DNA of 64,000 bases, from assembly GCA_045536425.1 (NCBI GenBank), contig JAZSNN010000026.1, positions 1 through 64,000 on the forward strand, read 5' to 3'. Source of the stretch: UBA11540 sp045536425 (lineage in GTDB: Bacteria > Bacillota > Clostridia > Oscillospirales > Ruminococcaceae). Shown one piece after another: positions 30,904 to 38,327 of the stretch. How positions within the stretch are numbered: the first letter of the stretch is position 1; each line of letters begins with the position of its first letter. Below the pieces are notes generated by a model. That model searched no databases, had not been told where the DNA came from, and was given only the letters and a program-made list of their open reading frames with translations. The translations under genes were made by a program, and so were the position numbers.

Positions 30904-33648
30904 TTATTCGTTTATACCGCAGCACTTTTTATACTTTTTACCGCTTCCGCAGGGGCAGGGGTCGTTTCTGCCGACCTTTTCGCCTTTTTTGACGGGTTCT
31001 TTTTTAACACTGCCGTCATCCGCGCCCGAGGCGGAGGTGGGCTTTAGCACCTGCTCGCGCTGAGGCTGTTCGGAATTTTGTCTTATCTGTACGGTCAAAA
31101 TCATCTTTGCTGTGCTTTCGCGGATTGCCGAAATCATAGCATCGAACATATCCGAGCCCTCGACACGATACTCGACAACGGGATTTTTCTGTGCATAGGA
31201 GCGCAGGTAGATTCCGCGCTTTAACTCGTCCATATCGTCGATGTGGTCCATCCAACGCGAGTCAACGTTTCTCAAAAGTACAACGCGCTCGAGCTCGCGC
31301 ATAATGTCAGAGCCAAATTTTTCTTCGCGCTCTTCATAGAGGGCACGGGCTCTGTCTTTTAGGGTGTTCTTGATGTCGTCGGTCGAAGCGTCGCCAAGCT
31401 CCTCGGGGGAGTTGTACCTGAAATCGTCTGCACTGCAAAGCCAACCGTTAAAGTATTCTCTGAGTCCTGCGAGATTCCAGTCATCGTGTGCGTCGTCAGC
31501 GTGTGCATAGTTGTCGACGGTGGAATCTATGGTACTGTCAATCATCTTGAGGATAGATTCCTTTATGTCCTCGCCGTCGAGCACCTTTGCGCGTTCCTTG
31601 TAGATGACCTCGCGCTGAGTGTTCATAACGTTGTCAAACTCGAGCACGTTTTTGCGGATGCCAAAGTTTCTGACCTCGACCTTGTGCTGAGCCGACTCGA
31701 TGGAGTTGGAAAGAAGCTTTGCTTCAATGGGGGTCTTTTCGTCAATGCCCATACTCTCCATCATCATCTGCAATCTCTCACCGCCGAAAAGACGCATCAA
31801 ATCGTCCTCGAGCGAGAGATAGAATCTCGATTCGCCGATGTCGCCCTGACGTCCTGCACGGCCTCTGAGCTGGTTGTCGATTCGTCTTGAATCGTGGCGC
31901 TCGGTACCGATAATGAAAAGTCCGCCCGCGTCACAAACCTTCTTTGCTTCGGGCTCGATAGCTTGCTTGTACTTTTGATTGAGAGCCTTGAAGATTTCGC
32001 GGGATTTTAGAATTTCCTCGTCGTCGGTGTCAAAAAAGCTTGTTGCGTCGAGAATCTGCACCTCGGCATAGCCCATTTTTCGCATCTCGTTTTTTGCCAT
32101 AAACTCGGCATTACCGCCGAGCATAATGTCGGTACCGCGTCCTGCCATATTGGTCGCAATGGTAACCGCGCCGAGCTGACCCGCCTGTGCGACGATTTCG
32201 GCCTCTTTTTCGTGATACTTGGCGTTGAGGACCTCGTGCTTGATGCCTCTGCGCTTTAAAAGAGAGCTGAGAAGCTCGGATTTTTCAATCGAAACGGTAC
32301 CAACCAAAACGGGCTGACCCTTACTGTGACACTCTGCTATCTGGTCGATAATCGCATTGTACTTGCCCATAGCGGTCTTGTACACAACGTCGGGGTGGTC
32401 GATGCGTATCATCGGCTTGTTTGTGGGAATCTCGATAACGTCAAGACCGTAAATTTCTCTAAACTCGTCCTGCTCTGTGAGGGCGGTACCGGTCATACCC
32501 GAAAGCTTGTTGTAAAGACGGAAATAGTTCTGGAATGTGATGGTCGCGAGTGTCTTTGACTCCGACTCGACCTTCACGTTTTCCTTTGCTTCAATCGCCT
32601 GATGCAATCCCTCGTTGTAACGTCTGCCGAGCATCAAACGTCCCGTGAACTCATCTACGATGATAACCTGACCGTCCTTTACGACGTAGTCGGTGTCGCG
32701 GTGCATTGTGCCGTGAGCCTTGATAGCTTGATTTATGTGATGCTGTAGGGTCGCGTTTTCGGGGTCCATAAGGTTTTCAACGTTGAAAAACTGCTCTGCT
32801 TTTTGAACACCCGACTGTGTGAGGGTAGCGGTGCGCGCCTTTTCGTCGACGATGTAATCACCACCGAGCTGGTCGTTGTCCTCTTTAGAGTCGAGCTCCT
32901 TGACCTTTATCATCTTAAGTTTTTTTGCAAAGCTGTCGGCAAGCTTGTAAAGGTCGGTGGATTTGTCGCCCTTGCCCGAAATGATGAGCGGGGTACGCGC
33001 CTCGTCGATGAGGATGGAGTCCACCTCGTCCACGATACAGAAATTGTGTCCGCGCTGAACCCTCTGCTCCTTGTAGATGACCATATTGTCGCGCAGATAG
33101 TCAAAGCCAAACTCGTTGTTTGTTCGGTAGGTGATGTCAGCGGCATATGCCTTTCTTCTCACGTCGTTGTCAAGGTCGTGAACGATAAGACCAACAGAAA
33201 GTCCCAAGAATGAATACACCTTGCCCATAAGCTCTGCGGCATATTTTGCAAGATAATCGTTTACCGTAACGATGTGCACACCCTTGCCCGAAAGCGCGTT
33301 GAGATATGCGGGAAGTGTTGCGACGAGGGTCTTACCCTCACCGGTCTTCATCTCGCTGATTCTGCCCTGATGAAGCGCGATACCGCCGATAACCTGCACT
33401 GGAAACGCCTTGAGTCCCAAAACACGCCAGCCCGCCTCTCTGCAAACGGCAAAGGCGTCAGGAAGGATGTCGTCGAGTGTTTCGCCCGAATTAAGACGAG
33501 CCTTCAGACTATCGGTCATATCGCGAAGCTCACTGTCGGAGAACGCGGCATATTTTTCCTCAAGCGCCAAAACGGCATTTGCAAGAGGATCTATTCTTTT
33601 GAGCTCTCGGGAACTGTACGTTCCGAAAAGCTTCGTAAAAAGTCCCAT
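30904..33648 (-). CDS. secA: Preprotein translocase ATPase SecA
   Basis: A 914-residue motor that drives secretory proteins through SecYEG. It has GGIALHQGRISEMKTGEGKTLVATLPAY (Walker A about 98-105), FCIVDEVDSILIDEARTPL (Walker B), the preprotein cross-linking domain, GRAGRQGDIGESRFYLSLEDDLMRLFG and the helical scaffold. The C-terminus is a SecB/zinc-binding tail, NDPCPCGSGKKYKKCCG (C-x-C-x8-CC). Length is slightly above the Bacillus protein because of that tail. It has its own promoter. Confidence 0.98.
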   Translation of the reverse strand: MGLFTKLFGTYSSRELKRIDPLANAVLALEEKYAAFSDSELRDMTDSLKARLNSGETLDDILPDAFAVCREAGWRVLGLKAFPVQVIGGIALHQGRISEMKTGEGKTLVATLPAYLNALSGKGVHIVTVNDYLAKYAAELMGKVYSFLGLSVGLIVHDLDNDVRRKAYAADITYRTNNEFGFDYLRDNMVIYKEQRVQRGHNFCIVDEVDSILIDEARTPLIISGKGDKSTDLYKLADSFAKKLKMIKVKELDSKEDNDQLGGDYIVDEKARTATLTQSGVQKAEQFFNVENLMDPENATLQHHINQAIKAHGTMHRDTDYVVKDGQVIIVDEFTGRLMLGRRYNEGLHQAIEAKENVKVESESKTLATITFQNYFRLYNKLSGMTGTALTEQDEFREIYGLDVIEIPTNKPMIRIDHPDVVYKTAMGKYNAIIDQIAECHSKGQPVLVGTVSIEKSELLSSLLKRRGIKHEVLNAKYHEKEAEIVAQAGQLGAVTIATNMAGRGTDIMLGGNAEFMAKNEMRKMGYAEVQILDATSFFDTDDEEILKSREIFKALNQKYKQAIEPEAKKVCDAGGLFIIGTERHDSRRIDNQLRGRAGRQGDIGESRFYLSLEDDLMRLFGGERLQMMMESMGIDEKTPIEAKLLSNSIESAQHKVEVRNFGIRKNVLEFDNVMNTQREVIYKERAKVLDGEDIKESILKMIDSTIDSTVDNYAHADDAHDDWNLAGLREYFNGWLCSADDFRYNSPEELGDASTDDIKNTLKDRARALYEEREEKFGSDIMRELERVVLLRNVDSRWMDHIDDMDELKRGIYLRSYAQKNPVVEYRVEGSDMFDAMISAIRESTAKMILTVQIRQNSEQPQREQVLKPTSASGADDGSVKKEPVKKGEKVGRNDPCPCGSGKKYKKCCGINE

Positions 33649-33685
33649 ATAGGTAAATCTCCTTAATATAAAACATTACTTTTTT

Positions 33686-33714
33686 ATTGTACCCTTTTTA
33701 CCCCCTTTTGTCAA
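33686..33714 (-). promoter_or_regulatory. Promoter of secA
   Basis: Minus-strand TTGACA (33709-33714) and TACAAT (33686-33691), 17-base spacer. Confidence 0.8.
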
Positions 33715-33782
33715 ATTAAATAATCGTGAACAGGCATTTAATTCACACGTCGGGAATAGACTTTTAAAAAGGAGAGGACACA

Positions 33783-34949
33783 ATGAAAAAGGCAGTATTA
33801 AACGTTAGACGATTTTTCAGAAGAAGAGGGGGTGTGAGGGTTTTGAAAAAGCTTTTGGCAGTAGCGCTGTCGCTTGCTTTGACAACGGGATTTGTCGCGT
33901 TCGGAATGAAAAACGTCCCGTCGGTGATAGGGGACTTGACCCTCGTTTCGTCGCTCTTTGCACTTCCCGAGGGGACAGGCACAAAAAAGCCGGAAACAGA
34001 TGCTTCACCCGCGCCGACCCCGCCACCCGCAGAACCACCACCCACAGAAGAAACACCGCCTACAGAACAAGAAGCGGTGTCGGGCGCGATAGTAGACCCC
34101 GAAACCGAGCCACCCGCCCTGGAGGTTGCAGAAAAGGACCGCGGGACGATAATCGAGGAAAAATTTTCTTCGACTGCCGATAAAAGCGCTGTGATACATA
34201 AAAACGGCACTATAAAAAACTACACCGACCTTGCGCTTGACAAGGTCGAAAGCATACTCAAAACCGATTGGGGAGAGAAGCTTGTCAGCGATGCTCAGAC
34301 GGTGCAGGTGCTCATTATGCACACCCACACCACCGAAAGCTATGAGCCCTATGACCGCGACTATTATGATATAAACTACTCGGCACGTACTCTCGACGAG
34401 GAATATAATATGGTTTGCGTGGGAAACGCCCTCGCAAAAGCCCTTTCGGAAAACGGAATCGGAGTGGTGCACGATACTACAATCCACGACTACCCGTCCT
34501 ATAACGGCTCGTATGAGCGAAGCGCCGAAACTGTCAAAAGGTGGCTTGAAAAACACCCCACCATAAAGGTTGTGCTGGATATCCACCGCGATGCCATTGA
34601 GCGTACCGTTTCGGGTGAAACGGTCAGGGTGAAGCCCACCACCGAAATCGACGGCAAAAAAGCCGCACAGCTGATGCTCATTGCGGGCTGTGACGACGGC
34701 AAGATGGGAATGCCGAATTGGAAAGAAAACCTCAGGTTTGGTGCGGCTTTGCAGAATCAGCTCGAAACCGATTACAAGAGCATCACCCGACCTTTGATGT
34801 TTGACTATAGAAAATATAACCAAGACCTCACCACAGGCTCGATTCTCATCGAGGTAGGCGGTCACGCAAACTCCCTCGACGAAGCGACCTACTCCGCAGA
34901 GCTTCTCGGCAAAAGCCTTTCAAAGCTTCTAAAGACATATATGGACTGA
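33783..34949 (+). CDS. spoIIP: Stage II sporulation protein P (spore engulfment amidase/endopeptidase)
   Basis: A 388-residue membrane-anchored peptidoglycan hydrolase that, with SpoIID and SpoIIM, drives forespore engulfment. One membrane helix lies at about 22-42, followed by a Pro/Thr/Glu-rich linker (about 65-115). The SpoIIP catalytic domain contains VLIMHTHTTESYEPYD (zinc-site His), VLDIHRDAIERTV and GSILIEVGGHANSLDEA. Length is normal. It shows that the host belongs to a sporulating lineage. A short hypothetical gene follows 31 bases later. Confidence 0.93.
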   Translation: MKKAVLNVRRFFRRRGGVRVLKKLLAVALSLALTTGFVAFGMKNVPSVIGDLTLVSSLFALPEGTGTKKPETDASPAPTPPPAEPPPTEETPPTEQEAVSGAIVDPETEPPALEVAEKDRGTIIEEKFSSTADKSAVIHKNGTIKNYTDLALDKVESILKTDWGEKLVSDAQTVQVLIMHTHTTESYEPYDRDYYDINYSARTLDEEYNMVCVGNALAKALSENGIGVVHDTTIHDYPSYNGSYERSAETVKRWLEKHPTIKVVLDIHRDAIERTVSGETVRVKPTTEIDGKKAAQLMLIAGCDDGKMGMPNWKENLRFGAALQNQLETDYKSITRPLMFDYRKYNQDLTTGSILIEVGGHANSLDEATYSAELLGKSLSKLLKTYMD

Positions 34950-34980
34950 TTTTGGCAATACTAATCGCGGAAGTGATAAG

Positions 34981-35289
34981 ATGAACCTCAGACTCTTTAT
35001 CTCGTCGATGATAATAACTATAACCGTCACGACGGGAGCACTGCTGATGCCGTTTGCCGAATACAACTCCTCGCGCTTTATGACTGAGAAGCCTGAGAGA
35101 ATGGCTGAAATTTCCTTCGAGGAGGATGCTCTCACCGTCGGAATTTTTGGCGAAAGGCTGTCGGTCGAAACAAAACCTGCCAAAGACGTTGTAAAGCCCT
35201 TTCTCCCAAATGCAATAAAGCTATCTCTGGAGCTTGTACAACTTTTTGAAGAATATATGGGCGAAGCGGCTATGCGCTTCGCCCTTTAA
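34981..35289 (+). CDS. Short membrane-anchored hypothetical protein downstream of spoIIP
   Basis: A 102-residue protein with one N-terminal hydrophobic segment (about 4-27) and a polar remainder with no recognised motif. GGAAGTGATAAG precedes its ATG. Its position 31 bases after spoIIP suggests a shared transcript and possibly a sporulation role, but nothing in the sequence proves it. The 70 bases after it are GC-rich and contain a perfect palindrome CTCAGCTGAG (35335-35344). Confidence 0.55.
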   Translation: MNLRLFISSMIITITVTTGALLMPFAEYNSSRFMTEKPERMAEISFEEDALTVGIFGERLSVETKPAKDVVKPFLPNAIKLSLELVQLFEEYMGEAAMRFAL

Positions 35290-35391
35290 ACGCCCCTCGT
35301 CTGCCTTGGGCTCTTCGCGGGAGCGGGCTCCACCCTCAGCTGAGAAACGGGACCATATTCCATTTTATGCTGCTAAAAAAACTGTGCCAAC

Positions 35392-35419
35392 TCGCAGAAA
35401 AGAAGTCTGCGATTTTTTT
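35392..35419 (+). terminator. Terminator of the spoIIP transcript
   Basis: A 7-bp stem TCGCAGA / TCTGCGA with a 7-base loop, followed by TTTTTTT. Confidence 0.85.
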
Positions 35420-35439
35420 ATTGTTCAGCGTCTATCCCG

Positions 35440-35468
35440 TTGCAAATTTTGACGCTTTGTGGTATGAT
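35440..35468 (+). promoter_or_regulatory. Promoter of the cysteine desulfurase-thiI operon
   Basis: TTGCAA (35440-35445) and TATGAT (35463-35468), 17-base spacer, 43 bases before the GTG start. Confidence 0.65.
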
Positions 35469-35510
35469 ATGATAGATAATGTATGTTCAAGTGAAAAAGG
35501 CGGTTTTTGT

Positions 35511-36641
35511 GTGATATATCTTGATAATGCCGCTACCACAAGACCCTGTGAAAAGGCGATAGAGAAGGCTAGTGAGATAGCAAAAAGCTTTTGGGGAAAC
35601 CCGTCCTCTCTGCATTCTCTCGGACTTTCTGCACAGCTTGAGGTAGACCGCGCGAGAGAAGCTGTTGCCGACGCGCTCGGCGCAAAACCGAAAAATATAA
35701 TATTCACCTCGGGAGGCACCGAGGCCAACAACCTTGCGATAAGCTCTGCGGTAAAAATCCTTTGCCGTCGCGGAAACCGCATCGTCGCCTCTGCCTATGA
35801 GCACTCCAGCGTCCACGAAAAGCTAAAGACGCTTGAAAAGGACGGCTGGGAAGTGGTGTTCGTTTCTGCGGAGAAAAACGGCATTGTTGACCCCGTGAAA
35901 CTTGCCGATGCCGTCGACGAAAAAACCGTGCTCGTCACAGTGATGATGACAAACAACGAGGTCGGTGCGGTGAACGATATCGCGCGAATTGTAAAGCTCA
36001 CAAAACAGAAAAACCCAAACTGCCTTGTGCATACTGACTGCGTTGCGGCTTTTGGAAAAATCAAAATAAATGCCACAAAGCTCGGTGTTGACACCCTCAC
36101 AGTTACTGCTCACAAAATTCACGGACTAAAGGGGACGGGCGCGCTGTATATAAAGGACGGCACAAGGGTCGTCGGTTATACGATTGGCGGTGAGCAGGAG
36201 AAAGCAATCCGTCCCGGAACAGAAAACACAGCGGGAATCTGCGCGTTTTGTTTGGCTGTCGAGGAGATAATGCCAAAAATTGACGAAAACTTTAAAAAAG
36301 CAACCGCCCTCAAAACCCACCTGAAAGAGCAAATCGAGAAAACCGACTTCATAAAGATAAACTGCGAAAACGACTTTCCCTACACTACGAATATATCGGT
36401 CGAGGGGCTTCGCTCCGAAACGCTTTTGCACTATCTCGAGCAAAAGGAGATTTTTATATCAAGTGGCTCTGCCTGTGCAAAGGGAGCGAGAACCCACGTT
36501 TTAGAGTCGATGGGCTTTGACCGAAAAACGCAGGACAGCGCGGTGCGAATCAGCTTTTCTGCCGAAAATACGTTCGAGGATATCGACACCCTGATAAAAG
36601 AGATAACAAACGCAAAAAACACCCTCTGCGGTACGAAATAA
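35511..36641 (+). CDS. Cysteine desulfurase (NifS/NifZ-type, thiI-linked)
   Basis: A 376-residue PLP enzyme that takes sulfur from cysteine. It begins VIYLDNAATTRPCEKA and contains FTSGGTEANNLAI, the PLP-lysine region TVTAHKIHGLKGTGALYI and the catalytic Cys in SSGSACAKG. I start it at the GTG at 35511, which follows AAAGGCGG and gives the conserved N-terminus; upstream in-frame codons overlap the promoter. Pairing with thiI ten bases downstream indicates that it feeds sulfur to 4-thiouridine and thiamine synthesis, as NifZ does in Bacillus. Confidence 0.93.
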   Translation: MIYLDNAATTRPCEKAIEKASEIAKSFWGNPSSLHSLGLSAQLEVDRAREAVADALGAKPKNIIFTSGGTEANNLAISSAVKILCRRGNRIVASAYEHSSVHEKLKTLEKDGWEVVFVSAEKNGIVDPVKLADAVDEKTVLVTVMMTNNEVGAVNDIARIVKLTKQKNPNCLVHTDCVAAFGKIKINATKLGVDTLTVTAHKIHGLKGTGALYIKDGTRVVGYTIGGEQEKAIRPGTENTAGICAFCLAVEEIMPKIDENFKKATALKTHLKEQIEKTDFIKINCENDFPYTTNISVEGLRSETLLHYLEQKEIFISSGSACAKGARTHVLESMGFDRKTQDSAVRISFSAENTFEDIDTLIKEITNAKNTLCGTK

Positions 36642-36651
36642 CGGAGAAGAT

Positions 36652-37827
36652 ATGAAAGAAATTGTACTCATAAAAAACGGTGAAATTGCCCTTAAAGGAC
36701 TCAACCGCTCACTCTTTGAGGATAGCCTTGTAAGGAATATAAAATTCAGAATTTCCGACCTTGGAAAATTCAAGGTGCAAAAAGCGCAGTCTGCGATTTT
36801 CGTACTGCCCGAATCCGACGTCGACCTCGATGTCGTGTGTGACAGAATTTCAAAGGTTTTTGGCATCGCTTGTTTTTCGAGAGCGGCAATGACCGAAAAG
36901 AATTTCGACGAGATTTGCGCTACCGCATGTGAATATTTGAAGGAAACGCTGGAAGACGCAAACACCTTCAAGGTCATAGCAAAGCGCGCAGACAAACGCT
37001 TCCCCTTGACCTCGCCCGAAATCTGCACCGAGCTCGGCGCAGTGCTTTTGGAAAAATTTTCGCACCTTTCGGTTGACGTGCACAACCCCGAGGTAGAGGT
37101 AATAGTCGAGATTCGCGACTTTGGCGCGTATATCCACGCGGGCAAAATCGACGGAGCGGGCGGAATGCCCGTCGGCACGAGCGGAAGAGCATCGCTTCTT
37201 CTCTCGGGCGGAATAGACAGTCCCGTCGCAGGATATATGATGGCAAAGCGTGGACTTTTGCTCGATGCGATACACTTCGAAAGCCCACCCTATACAAGCG
37301 AAAGAGCAAAGCTCAAGGTGGTCGAACTTGCAAAGAGAATGAGCGCCTACTGCGGAGGGCTCGACCTTCACGTAGTGCCCTTCACCCACGCACAAGAGGA
37401 GATAAAAAACAACTGCCCCGAGGAGCTTTTCACCATCATAATGCGAAGATTTATGATGCGCGTGGCACAAAAAATCGCGATGAAAAACGACTCTTCTGCA
37501 CTCATAACGGGTGAAAGCTTGGCGCAGGTGGCAAGCCAGACCATAAAAGCGATAGCTTGTACCGAGGCTGTGTGCGATATCCCCGTGCTTCGTCCGCTCA
37601 TCGGTATGGATAAGAGCGAGATTATAAAAATCTCCGAAAAGATTGATACCTACGAAATTTCGATAGAGCCCTACGAGGATTGCTGTACCGTCTTCACCCC
37701 CAAGCATCCCCGCACAAAACCCGACCTCATTGCAGTAGAAAAGGCAGAAAAACGACTCGACGTCGAAGCACTTGTAAACGAGGCGGCAGACGGAGTCGAA
37801 ACCATAAAAATAACCCCTAAATTTTAA
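36652..37827 (+). CDS. thiI: tRNA 4-thiouridine synthetase ThiI (without rhodanese domain)
   Basis: A 391-residue enzyme that adenylates U8 of tRNA and inserts sulfur; the family also serves thiamine thiazole synthesis. It has an N-terminal ferredoxin-like/THUMP domain (about 1-165) and a PP-loop domain with LLLSGGIDSPVAGYMMAKRG (about 181-200). The C-terminal rhodanese domain of the E. coli protein is absent, which is the usual Firmicutes form. It is translated directly after the desulfurase and 11 bases before the CinA-like gene. Confidence 0.95.
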   Translation: MKEIVLIKNGEIALKGLNRSLFEDSLVRNIKFRISDLGKFKVQKAQSAIFVLPESDVDLDVVCDRISKVFGIACFSRAAMTEKNFDEICATACEYLKETLEDANTFKVIAKRADKRFPLTSPEICTELGAVLLEKFSHLSVDVHNPEVEVIVEIRDFGAYIHAGKIDGAGGMPVGTSGRASLLLSGGIDSPVAGYMMAKRGLLLDAIHFESPPYTSERAKLKVVELAKRMSAYCGGLDLHVVPFTHAQEEIKNNCPEELFTIIMRRFMMRVAQKIAMKNDSSALITGESLAQVASQTIKAIACTEAVCDIPVLRPLIGMDKSEIIKISEKIDTYEISIEPYEDCCTVFTPKHPRTKPDLIAVEKAEKRLDVEALVNEAADGVETIKITPKF

Positions 37828-37838
37828 AGAGGTTTTAG

Positions 37839-38324
37839 ATGGAAAACGTTGCAAAAATGCTTGTAGATACCCTTCGCGAGAAAAAGCTCACCGTAGCGAC
37901 TGCAGAATCCTGCACGGGCGGACTTGTTTCAGCAAAAATAACCTCGGTTTCTGGCTCGTCCGAGGTCATCTCCTTTTCGATGGTGACCTACTCAAACGAG
38001 GCAAAGATTCAAAAGCTCGGTGTGAAAAGAGAAACTATAGATGCCTTTGGCGCTGTCAGCGAACAAACTGCAACCGAGATGGCAGAAAGCATCCGTAAAA
38101 TTGCCGATGCCGATTTCGGTATCAGCGTCACGGGCGTTGCAGGCCCATCAACAAGCGAGGGTAAGGCTGTCGGAACGGTGTTTATCGGTCTGGCAACCGA
38201 AAAAGAAACAAGGGTAGAAAAGCTTAAAGCGGCACCCCTTACAAGAGACGAGGTACGAGAAAATGCTGCAAATAGAGCGCTCGAAATGCTCTTTGAGACG
38301 GCAAAAGAGTACCGAAAGGAGTAA
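37839..38324 (+). CDS. pncC: Nicotinamide-nucleotide amidase (CinA C-terminal domain)
   Basis: A 161-residue stand-alone CinA-C domain that deamidates NMN to NaMN in pyridine nucleotide salvage. Conserved parts include TVATAESCTGGLVSAKITSVSGSS, FSMVTYSNEAKIQKLGV, FGAVSEQTATEMAESI and GVAGP. The N-terminal MoCF-like domain of full CinA is missing. Its stop overlaps the AAGGAG ribosome site of the next gene, so it is probably co-transcribed with both neighbours. Confidence 0.92.
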   Translation: MENVAKMLVDTLREKKLTVATAESCTGGLVSAKITSVSGSSEVISFSMVTYSNEAKIQKLGVKRETIDAFGAVSEQTATEMAESIRKIADADFGISVTGVAGPSTSEGKAVGTVFIGLATEKETRVEKLKAAPLTRDEVRENAANRALEMLFETAKEYRKE

Positions 38325-38327
38325 CCG

